A DNA stretch of 64,000 nucleotides from Kosakonia sacchari (GCA_900109485.1 FOAY01000001.1:169914-233913); one strand, 5' to 3'; shown: positions 9,798-20,101, numbered from the stretch's first letter. Notes: generated by a model not told the origin, from the sequence alone. Made by a program: numbers and translations.

Positions 9798-9819
9798 CTC
9801 CTGCTAATACAGGGGTTTT
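9798..9819 (+). terminator. possible attenuator hairpin in the speA leader
   Basis: CTCCTG and CAGGGG pair (one G-T pair) around CTAATA and are followed by TTTT. It lies between the 47-residue ORF and yqgB. The stem is short, so this is tentative. Confidence 0.3.
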
Positions 9820-9874
9820 CTCGTGGTTTCGCCGGGCTGTCATACAGACGTTCGGATGCGTGTTTTACAATGAT

Positions 9875-10057
9875 ATGAAAAAGAAACCGGTCGCACAGGC
9901 GTGGCGTTGGGCTGAAATCAGGCTAAGCCAGGCTGTTTATGGGTTGTTATCGCTATGTGTCACTGCGATAGTAGTCAACTATTTTACACCCGTGTCTCTT
10001 CGCGCTTCGGCAATTGCTCAGCGTGATGTGCGCAGGGTATACACTTTTATAGATTGA
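9875..10057 (+). CDS. yqgB: YqgB small protein, upstream of speA
   Basis: This 60-residue protein shares with E. coli YqgB (43 aa) the start MKKKPVAQ and the core YGLLS and AIVVN followed by FT, with a divergent middle and a C-terminal extension of about 17 residues. A hydrophobic stretch at residues 19-35 suggests membrane contact. The ATG at 9875 matches the E. coli start; a GTG at 9860 in frame is an alternative, and neither has a strong ribosome-binding site. The stop lies 8 bases before the speA start, so translation of the two is probably coupled. Its precise role is not established here. Confidence 0.7.
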   Translation: MKKKPVAQAWRWAEIRLSQAVYGLLSLCVTAIVVNYFTPVSLRASAIAQRDVRRVYTFID

Positions 10058-10065
10058 GGTTCGCT

Positions 10066-12042
10066 ATGTCTGACGACATGTCTTCGTTTTCGCCTTCGTC
10101 AGCGGGCGAACAGGGTGTACTACGTTCCATGCAGGAGGTTGCGATGAGCTCCCAGGAAGCCAGCAAGATGCTTCGTACTTATAACATTGCCTGGTGGGGC
10201 AATAACTACTACGACGTCAACGAGCTGGGCCATATCAGCGTTTGCCCGGATCCGGACGTCCCGGAAGCCCGTGTCGACCTGGCACAGCTGGTAAAAGCAC
10301 GTGAAGCACAGGGGCAACGTTTGCCCGCATTGTTCTGCTTCCCGCAGATCCTGCAACACCGTCTGCGCTCGATTAATGCCGCGTTCAAACGCGCGCGTGA
10401 GTCCTACGGCTACAACGGCGATTACTTCCTGGTTTATCCGATCAAGGTGAACCAGCATCGCCGTGTTATTGAATCCCTGATCCATTCCGGCGAACCGCTG
10501 GGGCTGGAAGCCGGTTCCAAAGCGGAATTGATGGCCGTGCTGGCACATGCCGGTATGACCCGTTCGGTGATTGTCTGTAACGGTTATAAAGATCGTGAAT
10601 ACATTCGTCTTGCGCTGATTGGCGAAAAGATGGGCCACAAGGTCTATCTGGTGATTGAGAAAATGACCGAAATCGCCATCGTACTGGAAGAAGCTGAACG
10701 CCTGAACGTGGTGCCGCGCCTCGGCGTACGCGCGCGTCTGGCATCGCAAGGTTCCGGCAAATGGCAATCCTCCGGCGGCGAGAAATCGAAATTTGGCCTT
10801 GCGGCAACGCAGGTGCTGCAACTGGTGGAGATCCTGCGCGAGCGCGGGCGTCTCGACAGTATTCAGTTGCTGCACTTCCACCTTGGTTCGCAGATGGCCA
10901 ACATCCGTGATATCGCGACGGGCGTGCGTGAATCCGCGCGTTTCTACGTCGAGCTGCATAAGCTGGGCGTCAATATCCAGTGCTTCGATGTCGGCGGCGG
11001 TCTGGGCGTGGATTATGAAGGTACACGCTCGCAGTCCGACTGCTCGGTAAACTATGGCCTGAACGAGTATGCCAACAACATCATTTGGGCGATTGGCGAT
11101 GCTTGCGAAGAAAATGGTCTGCCGCATCCGACAGTGATCACCGAATCCGGCCGCGCGGTGACGGCGCATCACACCGTGCTGGTTTCTAACATTATTGGCG
11201 TCGAACGTAACGAGTACACGCAAGCGACTCCACCGGCGGAAGATGCGCCGCGTGCGCTGCTAAGCATGTGGGAAACCTGGCAGGAGATGCACGAGCCTGG
11301 TACTCGCCGTTCTCTGCGTGAATGGCTGCATGACAGCCAGATGGATCTGCATGATATTCATGTCGGCTATTCCTCTGGCACTTTCAGCCTGCAAGAACGC
11401 GCCTGGGCCGAGCAGCTCTATCTGAATATGTGCCATGAAGTGCAGAAGCAGCTCGATCCGAGCAACCGCGCGCATCGCCCGATTATTGACGAATTGCAGG
11501 AACGTATGGCGGACAAAATGTACGTCAACTTCTCGCTGTTCCAGTCGATGCCGGATGCCTGGGGTATCGATCAACTGTTCCCGGTGCTGCCGCTGGAAGG
11601 GCTGAACCATGCGCCGGAACGCCGCGCGGTGTTGCTCGATATTACCTGTGATTCCGACGGCGCCATTGATCATTACGTGGATGGCGACGGTATCGCGACC
11701 ACTATGCCGATACCGGAGTACGATCCGGAGAACCCGCCAATGCTGGGCTTCTTTATGGTGGGCGCGTACCAGGAGATCCTCGGCAACATGCATAACCTGT
11801 TTGGTGATACCGAAGCGGTTGACGTGTTTGTCTTCCCGGATGGCAGTGTGGAAGTTGAACTGTCAGATGAAGGGGATACGGTGGCGGATATGTTGCAGTA
11901 TGTTCAGCTCGATCCGAACACGCTACTGACGCAGTTCCGCGATCAGGTGAAACAGACCGGTCTGGATGAGGCTTTGCAACAGCAGTTCCTCGAAGAGTTC
12001 GAATCGGGCCTCTACGGTTACACCTATCTGGAAGATGAATAA
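10066..12042 (+). CDS. speA: biosynthetic arginine decarboxylase
   Basis: This enzyme decarboxylates arginine to agmatine with PLP and Mg2+, the first step of the agmatine route to putrescine. The 658 residues match E. coli SpeA, including [16 protein letters not shown] with the PLP lysine, [14 protein letters not shown], the glycine-rich [13 protein letters not shown] and the CDSDGAID segment near the C-terminal third. The ATG at 10066 follows GAGG at good spacing and gives MSDDM as in E. coli. In E. coli speB (agmatinase) follows directly; here a terminator and then loiP on the other strand follow, so speB is missing. Confidence 0.97.
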   Translation: MSDDMSSFSPSSAGEQGVLRSMQEVAMSSQEASKMLRTYNIAWWGNNYYDVNELGHISVCPDPDVPEARVDLAQLVKAREAQGQRLPALFCFPQILQHRLRSINAAFKRARESYGYNGDYFLVYPIKVNQHRRVIESLIHSGEPLGLEAGSKAELMAVLAHAGMTRSVIVCNGYKDREYIRLALIGEKMGHKVYLVIEKMTEIAIVLEEAERLNVVPRLGVRARLASQGSGKWQSSGGEKSKFGLAATQVLQLVEILRERGRLDSIQLLHFHLGSQMANIRDIATGVRESARFYVELHKLGVNIQCFDVGGGLGVDYEGTRSQSDCSVNYGLNEYANNIIWAIGDACEENGLPHPTVITESGRAVTAHHTVLVSNIIGVERNEYTQATPPAEDAPRALLSMWETWQEMHEPGTRRSLREWLHDSQMDLHDIHVGYSSGTFSLQERAWAEQLYLNMCHEVQKQLDPSNRAHRPIIDELQERMADKMYVNFSLFQSMPDAWGIDQLFPVLPLEGLNHAPERRAVLLDITCDSDGAIDHYVDGDGIATTMPIPEYDPENPPMLGFFMVGAYQEILGNMHNLFGDTEAVDVFVFPDGSVEVELSDEGDTVADMLQYVQLDPNTLLTQFRDQVKQTGLDEALQQQFLEEFESGLYGYTYLEDE

Positions 12043-12069
12043 CGCAGCAATGACGCTACGATGAAATAT

Positions 12070-12106
12070 AACCCTTCCCCGCCAGCAGGCGCGGAAGGGT
12101 TTTTTT
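12070..12106 (+). terminator. speA terminator
   Basis: ACCCTTCC pairs with GGAAGGGT across a GC-rich centre and is followed by seven Ts. Confidence 0.85.
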
Positions 12107-12144
12107 ATCAGAATACGTTGAACGGATATTGCCTCCCAGGGTGA

Positions 12145-12903
12145 TTATTTAATTCCGTCTGCGGCCATGCGATCGCGAATATGCTGCGCGCGCTCCGCCG
12201 ATGCCGGGTGATCGTCAAACATCGAACTCTGCCGACCCTCTTCCATTTTTGCCAGTTTCTCAAAGCTGGTCGCCAGCCCTGCCGGGTTGATGCCGCGTTT
12301 GCGCAACAGATCGTAGGAGTAGTCATCCGCTTCGGATTCCTGGCGCTGGGAGAACTGTGAATTTACCAGTTGTTCGCCCAGTGCGCCGAGCTGCGACTGC
12401 GACAGGCTGCCGACGATACCGCCTGCCGATGCTGCGGCTGCGCGTACCGCATTGGTACCCAGCGCCACCTGCATCCCTTTTTTCACATGGCCCAGCGCAA
12501 CGTGGCCCATTTCGTGGCCGATCACCGCTTCGACTTCGTTGTCGGTCATCATATCCATCAGCGCGCTGTAGACGCGGATGCAGCCGTTTGCCATGGCAAA
12601 AGCATTCACGTCTTTTGCCACATAAACCTTGTAGTTGACCGGCTGGCCGTTGATGTTATCGCCGAGCGCGGCAGCAATTTTCGTCAGGCGTTGACTGTAG
12701 GTGCTGCTGGCGGGCGCGATGGTCGCTTTGCTGTCCATCTGTTTACAGGCGTCATCACTTAATGCTTTTACTTGCGCATCGCTCAGCGTGTAGGCCTGGA
12801 AAGCCTCCGCGCCGGAGCTGAGAAAAGCATTTGAGTCCATATTCTGGCAACCGGCAAGGACGGTTGTTATTCCCAGAGCAAAGAGAAGCGGGCGAATTTT
12901 CAT
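12145..12903 (-). CDS. loiP: LoiP (YggG) outer-membrane-type metalloprotease lipoprotein
   Basis: This 252-residue M48-family zinc protease has a lipoprotein signal with lipobox TVLAGC (Cys19) and the catalytic motif VIGHEMGHVALGH. A downstream QRQESEADDYSYDL gives the third zinc ligand. E. coli LoiP has the same length and nearly the same sequence; it is a lipid-anchored envelope protease induced at low osmolarity. It lies between speA and tktA. E. coli has the same neighbourhood except for speB. Confidence 0.95.
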   Translation of the reverse strand: MKIRPLLFALGITTVLAGCQNMDSNAFLSSGAEAFQAYTLSDAQVKALSDDACKQMDSKATIAPASSTYSQRLTKIAAALGDNINGQPVNYKVYVAKDVNAFAMANGCIRVYSALMDMMTDNEVEAVIGHEMGHVALGHVKKGMQVALGTNAVRAAAASAGGIVGSLSQSQLGALGEQLVNSQFSQRQESEADDYSYDLLRKRGINPAGLATSFEKLAKMEEGRQSSMFDDHPASAERAQHIRDRMAADGIK

Positions 12904-13182
12904 TTGTTATTTTCCGTAATGGTTGAGTCAATATGCTGCTAACTACGCCGGTTCAAGACGAACCTGCAGATTGTCAGTATAAGGAAGAGACAGAGCGCCA
13001 GGCGAGTAGATTGCGCAACATGCGAGCGGCTTCCAGAGATTTCTGAATCGGCAAAAGGATGCTCCATGTACATGACATGCCGCTTGGGTTACATTGTTGG
13101 CACTTTTTTCCGGCGTAGCCCAAAACGCGCTGTCGTCAAGTCGTTACGGGAACAGCCCTTAACAGTCCGATCTGGAGTCAAA

Positions 13183-15174
13183 ATGTCCTCACGTAAAGAG
13201 CTTGCCAATGCTATTCGTGCGCTGAGCATGGACGCGGTACAGAAAGCCAAATCCGGTCACCCGGGAGCCCCGATGGGTATGGCGGACATCGCCGAGGTCC
13301 TGTGGCGTGATTTTCTGAACCACAACCCGACGAATCCGGCCTGGGCCGATCGCGACCGCTTTGTGCTGTCCAACGGCCACGGTTCGATGCTGATTTACAG
13401 CCTGCTGCACCTCACCGGCTATGATCTGCCGATGTCCGAGCTGCAGAACTTCCGTCAGCTGCATTCGAAAACGCCGGGCCACCCGGAAGTGGGTTACACC
13501 GCCGGTGTGGAAACCACCACCGGTCCGCTGGGGCAGGGTATTGCCAACGCCGTGGGCATGGCGATTGCTGAGAAAACCCTTGCGGCGCAGTTCAACCGTC
13601 CGGGACACGACATTGTTGACCACTTCACCTACGCCTTTATGGGCGACGGCTGCATGATGGAAGGCATCTCCCATGAAGTCTGCTCCCTGGCCGGTACGCT
13701 GAAACTGGGCAAACTGGTTGCGTTCTACGATGACAACGGCATCTCCATTGACGGCCATGTTGAAGGCTGGTTCACCGATGACACCGCGAAACGCTTTGAA
13801 GCTTACGGCTGGCACGTAGTACGCGGCATTGACGGCCACGACGCGGACGCCATCAAACGTGCGGTGGAAGAAGCCCGTGCTGTTACTGATAAACCGTCGC
13901 TGCTGATGTGCAAAACCATCATCGGTTTCGGTTCGCCGAACAAAGCCGGTACCCACGATTCCCACGGCGCGCCGCTGGGCGATGCTGAAATCGCTCTGAC
14001 CCGCGAAGCGCTCGGCTGGAAATACGCGCCGTTTGAAATCCCGTCTGAAATCTATGCGCAGTGGGATGCGAAAGAAGCCGGTCAGGCCAAAGAAGCGGCG
14101 TGGAACGACAAATTCGCCGCTTACGCCAAAGCCTTCCCGCAGGAGGCCGCTGAGTTCACCCGCCGTATGAAGGGCGAACTGCCGTCTGATTTCGATGCCA
14201 AAGCGCAGGCGTTCGTCGAGAAGCTTCAGGCTAACCCGGCGAAAATCGCCAGCCGTAAAGCGTCGCAGAATGCCATTGAAGCTTTCGGTCCGCTGTTGCC
14301 GGAATTCCTCGGCGGCTCCGCTGACCTGGCGCCATCCAACCTGACTATCTGGTCCGGTTCGAAAGCGATTAACGAAGACACTGCCGGTAACTACATTCAC
14401 TACGGCGTGCGCGAGTTCGGTATGACGGCAATTGCCAACGGTATCTCGCTGCATGGCGGTTTCCTGCCGTACACCTCAACCTTCCTGATGTTCGTTGAAT
14501 ATGCCCGTAATGCGGTGCGTATGGCGGCGCTGATGAAACAGCGTCAGGTGCTGGTTTACACCCACGACTCCATCGGTCTGGGCGAAGACGGCCCGACGCA
14601 CCAGCCGGTCGAGCAGGTGGCTTCCCTGCGCCTGACCCCGAACGTCAGTACCTGGCGTCCGTGTGACCAGGTGGAATCCGCAGTGGCGTGGAAATATGGC
14701 GTTGAGCGTGCAGATGGTCCGACGGCGCTGATCCTCTCCCGTCAGAACCTGGCGCAGCAGGAACGTACGGCACAGCAACTGGCCGATGTCGCCCGTGGTG
14801 CCTACGTGCTGAAAGAGAGTGCCGGTCAGCCGGAACTGATCCTGATCGCTACTGGCTCTGAAGTGGAACTGGCCGTTGCTGCTTATGAAAAACTGACCGC
14901 CGAAGGCGTGAAGGCGCGCGTGGTGTCCATGCCATCGACCGACACCTTCGACAAACAGGATGCGGCATACCGTGAATCCGTGCTGCCGAAAGCGGTTTCT
15001 GCGCGTGTGGCTATCGAAGCCGGCATTGCGGATTTCTGGTACAAATACGTTGGCCTGAACGGCGCGGTGGTGGGTATGACCACCTTCGGCGAATCTGCTC
15101 CGGCAGAGCTGCTGTTTGAAGAGTTTGGTTTCACCGTTGACAATGTGGTGGCAAAAGCGAAAGCGCTGCTGTAA
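13183..15174 (+). CDS. tktA: transketolase 1
   Basis: This thiamine-diphosphate enzyme transfers two-carbon units in the pentose phosphate pathway. The 663 residues equal E. coli TktA. Visible motifs are [16 protein letters not shown], the diphosphate-binding [12 protein letters not shown] (Mg2+ site) and [15 protein letters not shown]. The ATG at 13183, after TCTGGAGTCAAA, is chosen over in-frame upstream starts because it matches E. coli [11 protein letters not shown]. The 279-base gap before it holds the tktA leader; I see no gene there. Confidence 0.97.
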   Translation: MSSRKELANAIRALSMDAVQKAKSGHPGAPMGMADIAEVLWRDFLNHNPTNPAWADRDRFVLSNGHGSMLIYSLLHLTGYDLPMSELQNFRQLHSKTPGHPEVGYTAGVETTTGPLGQGIANAVGMAIAEKTLAAQFNRPGHDIVDHFTYAFMGDGCMMEGISHEVCSLAGTLKLGKLVAFYDDNGISIDGHVEGWFTDDTAKRFEAYGWHVVRGIDGHDADAIKRAVEEARAVTDKPSLLMCKTIIGFGSPNKAGTHDSHGAPLGDAEIALTREALGWKYAPFEIPSEIYAQWDAKEAGQAKEAAWNDKFAAYAKAFPQEAAEFTRRMKGELPSDFDAKAQAFVEKLQANPAKIASRKASQNAIEAFGPLLPEFLGGSADLAPSNLTIWSGSKAINEDTAGNYIHYGVREFGMTAIANGISLHGGFLPYTSTFLMFVEYARNAVRMAALMKQRQVLVYTHDSIGLGEDGPTHQPVEQVASLRLTPNVSTWRPCDQVESAVAWKYGVERADGPTALILSRQNLAQQERTAQQLADVARGAYVLKESAGQPELILIATGSEVELAVAAYEKLTAEGVKARVVSMPSTDTFDKQDAAYRESVLPKAVSARVAIEAGIADFWYKYVGLNGAVVGMTTFGESAPAELLFEEFGFTVDNVVAKAKALL

Positions 15175-15182
15175 TCACTCTT

Positions 15183-15208
15183 GCCCGGCGGCGCTCTGCC
15201 TGCCGGGC
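15183..15208 (+). terminator. tktA terminator hairpin
   Basis: GCCCGGC and GCCGGGC form a stem a few bases after the tktA stop. The T-run is weak. Confidence 0.5.
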
Positions 15209-15227
15209 CTGCATTAAAAGTCATTTC

Positions 15228-15298
15228 GGATGGCGCTTATGCGTTATCAAGTCTACGGGTTGCGGAATAGGTAGACTGGATAAGCGAGGCGCCATCTG
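15228..15298. repeat. REP/BIME-like inverted pair after tktA
   Basis: GGATGGCGCTTATGCG (from 15228) is mirrored by GGATAAGCGAGGCGCCATC (to about 15296), with AGTCTAC and GTAGACT arms between. This head-to-head layout is typical of enterobacterial repetitive extragenic palindromes. Confidence 0.65.
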
Positions 15299-15392
15299 TC
15301 ATTTAGTTATCCCTCTAATCTTCTTCCTCCTGACCCGGCACTCTCTTCTTAGTCACTCGACGAAAACGGCATTGATCCGTGCATGAAAAATA

Positions 15393-15412
15393 TACTGGAT
15401 ATGCATCCAGTA
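15393..15412. promoter_or_regulatory. LexA (SOS) box upstream of the antirepressor gene
   Basis: TACTGGATATGCATCCAGTA is a perfect palindrome. It matches 16 of 20 positions of the E. coli SOS consensus TACTG-(TA)5-CAGTA, with the essential CTG-N10-CAG intact. It overlaps the -35 region of a promoter whose -10 TATAAT lies at 15418-15423, ideal for LexA repression. Confidence 0.7.
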
Positions 15413-15417
15413 AGTTG

Positions 15418-15423
15418 TATAAT
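15418..15423 (+). promoter_or_regulatory. -10 box of the antirepressor promoter
   Basis: TATAAT is a perfect -10 hexamer placed 17 bases after CTGGAT (15395-15400), which lies inside the SOS box and would serve as the -35 element. Confidence 0.55.
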
Positions 15424-15468
15424 AATTCTGCAAATTATCCAGGGTGAGTGTGAGTAAGGAGTGAACCT

Positions 15469-16218
15469 ATGATAATTCCTAGTGAAAATCTCAATTCGCA
15501 GCCTGTACTGGCGACAATCAGCAGCCGTGAAATCGCAAAATTGACAGGCGTGACGCATGGCGAAGTGAAGCGGATGGTGAAAAGTCTGGAAACCGCGCAA
15601 CGGCTTTCCCAGCCGGTGAACGAGCACCCGTACGAGCGAGAAGGCGAGATGCGACAAGAATTTTTGCTTAATAAACGGGACTCATTGCTGACGGTTTCGC
15701 GCCTCTCGCCGACCTTTACGGCAGAAATGCTCGATCGCTGGCAGGAGAAAGAGAAACTTATCAGTTTGCCCGATTTTACGAATCCTGCTGCGGCGGCACG
15801 CGCCTGGGCTGAGCAGTACGAAAAGCGTCAGCGAGCGGAAGAGTTACTTGCTCTCTCAGCCCCAAAGGCTGAGTTCTTTGATCGCTATGTCAGGGTTGAA
15901 GAGTCGCTTGGTTTTCGTCAGCTTTGCAAAATGCTGCGCGTGAAAGAGTCTCTGTTCCGGGGCTTTTTGCTTGAGCGCAATATTATGCAGCGTGTAAACG
16001 GTACGTTGATGCCACAGCCGTACCATATTGACGAAGGTTACTTCACCGTCCATGGCGGCGTCGGGGAAAACAAACGTAGCTGGTCTCAGGCGCGTTTCAC
16101 CGCGAAGGGCGTGAAGTGGGTGGCCGATCTGTGGGCTAAGCAACTCTCTTCGCTGTCGGTTGAGATGCCGCGCGCAGAACGCAGTGAGCCAAAGACGCCG
16201 GAGCAGAGCTGGTTTTAA
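15469..16218 (+). CDS. orphan phage-type antirepressor (Rha plus KilAC domains)
   Basis: This 249-residue protein has an N-terminal Rha-like part (about residues 18-100: SREIAKLTGVTHGEVKRMV, FLLNKRDSLLTVSRLSPTF, EMLDRWQEKEKL). The C-terminal part is a KilAC/antirepressor DNA-binding domain (about 130-235: FFDRYVRVEESLGFRQLCKM, QARFTAKGVKWVADL). Such proteins inactivate phage repressors or act in lytic control. ATG 15469 follows AAGGAG at seven bases, a strong start. No other phage genes lie nearby: tktA is on one side and epd on the other. Its promoter carries a LexA box, as reported for antirepressors of Salmonella Gifsy prophages. E. coli K-12 has other genes at this locus. The family is fairly sure; the target is unknown. 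Confidence 0.82.
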   Translation: MIIPSENLNSQPVLATISSREIAKLTGVTHGEVKRMVKSLETAQRLSQPVNEHPYEREGEMRQEFLLNKRDSLLTVSRLSPTFTAEMLDRWQEKEKLISLPDFTNPAAAARAWAEQYEKRQRAEELLALSAPKAEFFDRYVRVEESLGFRQLCKMLRVKESLFRGFLLERNIMQRVNGTLMPQPYHIDEGYFTVHGGVGENKRSWSQARFTAKGVKWVADLWAKQLSSLSVEMPRAERSEPKTPEQSWF

Positions 16219-16359
16219 TCAGCGCCAGAAAGGATTTTGCCTTTCTTCATCAGCCGATCATGCAGGGACGCTTTGTTGCGCTCATTCTCTTTCTGTCAGT
16301 TTGTCAGTTATTTTCCTCACGAAAGTACCTTTTGGCCGCGTTGATTATTCCTGCGAAAA

Positions 16360-16375
16360 TGTGATGCAAGTCAGA
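16360..16375 (+). promoter_or_regulatory. CRP-like site upstream of epd
   Basis: TGTGATGCAAGTCAGA has a perfect left half-site and a degenerate right half-site. The E. coli epd promoter is known to be CRP-activated. Confidence 0.6.
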
Positions 16376-16432
16376 TTACTGGCGAAACCGTCTGGACAAT
16401 CATTCCTTTTATTCCTTGTTTCGCTTATTCTA

Positions 16433-16449
16433 GCTGAAGCGTTTCAGTC
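16433..16449. promoter_or_regulatory. Cra (FruR) site upstream of epd
   Basis: GCTGAAGCGTTTCAGTC contains the Cra core TGAAGCGTTTCA. Cra represses glycolytic operons including E. coli epd-pgk. Confidence 0.7.
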
Positions 16450-16568
16450 GATTAAATGTTCGACAATTAACCAAACAGACGCAGTTTAAGGCAGGCGAGG
16501 ATTCCCCTTCTGTGGTGGCTGGATTACTCTGTCATCCACTTCAGGCCAGCTAGCCTTGCAGGAGAATT

Positions 16569-17588
16569 ATGACCGTACGCATAGCGATTAATGGTTTCGG
16601 TCGCATTGGGCGCAACGTGGTTCGTGCTTTATATGAATCCGGGCGTCGGGCGGAAATCACCGTGGTGGCAATCAATGAACTGGCCGATGCTGTGGGCATG
16701 GCGCATTTATTGAAATATGACACCAGCCACGGGCGTTTTGCCTGGGATGTTCACCAGGAGCGCGAGCAACTGTTTGTGGGCGACGACGTAATTCGCATCC
16801 TGCATGAGCGCTCAATTGCGGCGCTGCCGTGGCGCGAACTGGGTGTCGATGTGGTGCTCGACTGTACCGGCGTATACGGCAGCCGTGAGGATGGCGAGGC
16901 GCATCTGGCGGCGGGCGCGAAAAAAGTGCTCTTTTCCCATCCTGGCAGCCACGATCTCGACGCAACGATTGTTTTCGGCGTCAACCAGGAAACCCTTCGC
17001 TCTGAAGACCTTCTGGTCTCTAATGCCTCCTGTACGACAAACTGTATTATTCCGGTCATAAAACTGCTCGACGATGCTTATGGCATTGAGTCGGGAACGG
17101 TGACAACCATTCACTCCGCGATGCATGACCAGCAAGTGATTGACGCTTACCACCCCGATCTGCGGCGTACGCGCGCGGCCAGCCAGTCGATCATTCCGGT
17201 AGATACCAAACTGGCGGCGGGCATCACGCGAATTTTCCCGCAGTTTAATGACAGATTTGAAGCGATAGCGGTGCGCGTACCGACAATTAATGTGACCGCG
17301 ATCGATCTGAGCGTAACGGTGAAGAAACCTGTAAAAGCTATGGAAGTCAACATGTTGCTGCAAAAAGCAGCGCGTGGGACATTTCATGGTATAGTTGATT
17401 ATACGGAATTACCGTTGGTTTCAACCGATTTTAACCACGATCCGCACAGCGCCATTGTTGATGGCACACAGACGCGGGTAAGTGGTGCGCACCTTATTAA
17501 AACCCTTGTGTGGTGCGACAACGAATGGGGCTTTGCTAACCGGATGCTCGACACGACGTTAGCAATGTCGGCTATTGGTTTCAGGTAG
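16569..17588 (+). CDS. epd: erythrose-4-phosphate dehydrogenase
   Basis: This 339-residue NAD enzyme of the GAPDH superfamily oxidises erythrose 4-phosphate to 4-phosphoerythronate, feeding pyridoxal phosphate synthesis. Motifs are the N-terminal [14 protein letters not shown] nucleotide fold and the active-site [10 protein letters not shown] with the catalytic Cys. It is followed by pgk after 48 bases, as in the E. coli epd-pgk-fbaA unit. Upstream CRP and Cra sites indicate carbon-source control. Confidence 0.95.
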   Translation: MTVRIAINGFGRIGRNVVRALYESGRRAEITVVAINELADAVGMAHLLKYDTSHGRFAWDVHQEREQLFVGDDVIRILHERSIAALPWRELGVDVVLDCTGVYGSREDGEAHLAAGAKKVLFSHPGSHDLDATIVFGVNQETLRSEDLLVSNASCTTNCIIPVIKLLDDAYGIESGTVTTIHSAMHDQQVIDAYHPDLRRTRAASQSIIPVDTKLAAGITRIFPQFNDRFEAIAVRVPTINVTAIDLSVTVKKPVKAMEVNMLLQKAARGTFHGIVDYTELPLVSTDFNHDPHSAIVDGTQTRVSGAHLIKTLVWCDNEWGFANRMLDTTLAMSAIGFR

Positions 17589-17636
17589 GGCGCGACAGCG
17601 CTCGCAAAACTTTAAGAATCATTGAGAGGATTCACC

Positions 17637-18800
17637 ATGTCTGTAATTAAGATGACCGATCTGGATCTGGCTGGTAAACGCGTTTTCATCCGTGCTGATC
17701 TGAACGTGCCGGTTAAAGATGGCAAAGTCACCAGCGACGCGCGTATTCGTGCTTCCCTGCCAACTATCGAACTGGCGCTGAAGCAGGGTGCGAAAGTGAT
17801 GGTAACTTCCCACCTGGGTCGTCCGACCGAAGGCGAGTACAACGAAGAATTCTCTCTGCTGCCGGTTGTTAACTATCTGAAAGACAAACTCTCCAACCCG
17901 GTACGTCTGGTTAAAGATTACCTGGACGGCGTTGAAGTTGCTGCCGGTGAACTGGTCGTTCTGGAAAACGTTCGCTTCAACAAAGGCGAGAAGAAAGACG
18001 ACGAAGCGCTGGCGAAAAAATACGCTGCGCTGTGCGACGTATTCGTGATGGACGCATTCGGTACTGCTCACCGTGCGCAGGCTTCTACTCACGGTATCGG
18101 CAAATTCGCTGACGTAGCTTGCGCCGGCCCGCTGCTGGCTGACGAACTGGACGCGCTGGGTAAAGCGCTGAAAGAACCGGCTCGTCCGATGGTTGCTATT
18201 GTTGGCGGTTCTAAAGTTTCCACTAAACTGACCGTTCTGGATTCGCTGTCCAAAATTGCTGACCAGTTGATCGTTGGTGGCGGTATCGCTAACACCTTCG
18301 TTGCTGCTCAGGGCCACAACGTAGGTAAATCCCTGTACGAAGCGGATCTGGTTGATGAAGCAAAACGTCTGCTGAGTACTTGCGATATTCCGGTCCCGAC
18401 TGATGTTCGCGTTGCTAGCGAGTTCTCTGAAACTGCAACGGCAACCCTGAAATCCGTAAATGACATCAAAGATGATGAGCAAATTCTGGATCTGGGCGAT
18501 GCATCTGCTGAAAAACTGGCTGAAATCCTGAAAAATGCCAAAACTATTCTGTGGAATGGTCCGGTTGGTGTGTTTGAATTCCCGAACTTCCGTAAAGGTA
18601 CTGAAATCGTGGCTAACGCTATCGCCGACAGCGACGCGTTCTCCATCGCAGGCGGCGGTGACACTCTGGCTGCTATCGACCTGTTCGGTATCGCTGACAA
18701 GATTACCTACATCTCTACTGGCGGCGGCGCATTCCTCGAATTCGTGGAAGGCAAAGTTCTGCCTGCAGTAGCCATGCTCGAAGAGCGTGCTAAGAAGTAA
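17637..18800 (+). CDS. pgk: phosphoglycerate kinase
   Basis: This glycolytic enzyme transfers phosphate between 1,3-bisphosphoglycerate and ADP. The 387 residues match E. coli Pgk, with [10 protein letters not shown] at the start, [12 protein letters not shown] in the N-domain and the nucleotide-site [10 protein letters not shown] near the C-terminus. The ATG at 17637 after GAGAGGATTCACC is used rather than an in-frame upstream start at 17622. Codon use is strongly biased, as expected for a highly expressed gene. Confidence 0.97.
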   Translation: MSVIKMTDLDLAGKRVFIRADLNVPVKDGKVTSDARIRASLPTIELALKQGAKVMVTSHLGRPTEGEYNEEFSLLPVVNYLKDKLSNPVRLVKDYLDGVEVAAGELVVLENVRFNKGEKKDDEALAKKYAALCDVFVMDAFGTAHRAQASTHGIGKFADVACAGPLLADELDALGKALKEPARPMVAIVGGSKVSTKLTVLDSLSKIADQLIVGGGIANTFVAAQGHNVGKSLYEADLVDEAKRLLSTCDIPVPTDVRVASEFSETATATLKSVNDIKDDEQILDLGDASAEKLAEILKNAKTILWNGPVGVFEFPNFRKGTEIVANAIADSDAFSIAGGGDTLAAIDLFGIADKITYISTGGGAFLEFVEGKVLPAVAMLEERAKK

Positions 18801-18806
18801 AATTGT

Positions 18807-18833
18807 TCAGGCGGGATAACCCCGCCTGATTTT
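18807..18833 (+). terminator. pgk terminator or attenuator before fbaA
   Basis: TCAGGCGGG pairs with CCCGCCTGA around ATAAC and is followed by TTTTC. Partial read-through into fbaA is known in E. coli. Confidence 0.75.
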
Positions 18834-19001
18834 CAAAACGATTCAATTGTTGCTCTAAATAATTCGCGCTGCCAGAAGACGGTGACGCAGCGAAACTCCA
18901 AAAACTCGCCATAGTGAGTAACTGGAGGCGCGAGAGAAGCCAGTGCACTGGCAGCACGAATTATGACGAGCTGAAACGGCCGAAGATACAGGACTACGTA
19001 C

Positions 19002-20081
19002 ATGTCTAAAATTTTTGATTTCGTAAAACCTGGCGTGATCACTGGTGATGACGTTCAGAAAGTGTTCCAGGTAGCTAAAGAAAACAACTTTGCTCTGCCA
19101 GCGGTTAACTGCGTGGGTACTGATTCCATCAACGCCGTTCTGGAAGCTGCAGCCAAAGTTAAAGCGCCGGTTATCGTTCAGTTCTCTAACGGCGGTGCTG
19201 CGTTTATTGCCGGTAAAGGCGTGAAAACTGACGTGCCTCAGGGCGCGGCAATCCTCGGCGCAATCTCTGGTGCGCACCATGTTCATCAGATGGCAGAACA
19301 TTACGGCGTGCCGGTTATTCTGCACACTGACCACTGCGCGAAAAAACTGCTGCCGTGGATTGACGGTCTGCTGGACGCGGGTGAAAAACACTTCGCAGCA
19401 ACCGGTAAACCGCTGTTCTCTTCTCACATGATCGACCTCTCTGAAGAGTCTCTGGAAGAGAACATTGCCATCAGCTCCAAATATCTGGCGCGCATGTCCA
19501 AAATGGGCATGACTCTGGAAATCGAACTGGGTTGCACCGGTGGTGAAGAAGACGGCGTGGACAACAGCCACATGGACGCTTCTGCACTGTACACCCAGCC
19601 GGAAGACGTTGATTACGCCTACACTGAGCTGAACAAAATCAGCCCGCGTTTCACCATCGCAGCTTCCTTCGGTAACGTACACGGTGTCTACAAACCGGGT
19701 AACGTGAAACTGACCCCGACTATCCTGCGCGACTCTCAGGAATATGTTTCCAAAAAACATAACCTGCCGCACAACAGCCTGAACTTCGTATTCCACGGCG
19801 GTTCCGGTTCTACTGCTCAGGAAATCAAAGACTCCGTAAGCTACGGCGTTATCAAAATGAACATCGATACCGATACCCAATGGGCGACCTGGGAAGGTAT
19901 CCTGAAGTACTACAAAGAAAACGAAGGCTACCTGCAGGGCCAGCTGGGCAACCCGAAAGGCGCTGACCAGCCGAACAAAAAATACTACGATCCGCGTGTA
20001 TGGCTGCGTGCAGCGCAGACCAGCATGGTGACTCGTCTGGAGCAGGCTTTCAAAGAACTGAACGCCGTAGACGTTCTGTAA
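19002..20081 (+). CDS. fbaA: class II fructose-bisphosphate aldolase
   Basis: This zinc aldolase splits fructose 1,6-bisphosphate in glycolysis. The 359 residues equal E. coli FbaA. Zinc-site and catalytic segments visible are PVILHTDHCAKKLLPW, LEIELGCTGGEEDGVDNS, FGNVHGVYKPGNVKL and FVFHGGSGSTAQEI. It lies 201 bases after pgk, with its own leader and AGGA upstream of the ATG. The strong codon bias fits high expression. Confidence 0.97.
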   Translation: MSKIFDFVKPGVITGDDVQKVFQVAKENNFALPAVNCVGTDSINAVLEAAAKVKAPVIVQFSNGGAAFIAGKGVKTDVPQGAAILGAISGAHHVHQMAEHYGVPVILHTDHCAKKLLPWIDGLLDAGEKHFAATGKPLFSSHMIDLSEESLEENIAISSKYLARMSKMGMTLEIELGCTGGEEDGVDNSHMDASALYTQPEDVDYAYTELNKISPRFTIAASFGNVHGVYKPGNVKLTPTILRDSQEYVSKKHNLPHNSLNFVFHGGSGSTAQEIKDSVSYGVIKMNIDTDTQWATWEGILKYYKENEGYLQGQLGNPKGADQPNKKYYDPRVWLRAAQTSMVTRLEQAFKELNAVDVL

Positions 20082-20101
20082 TTTTCGCTGCTTTATCTGA
20101 A

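Larger units (their letters stand above)
16219..16568 (+). promoter_or_regulatory. epd-pgk upstream region
   Basis: This 350-base gene-free stretch holds a CRP-like site (16360-16375) and a Cra-like site (16433-16449) ahead of epd. I see no convincing coding sequence in it. Confidence 0.6.
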
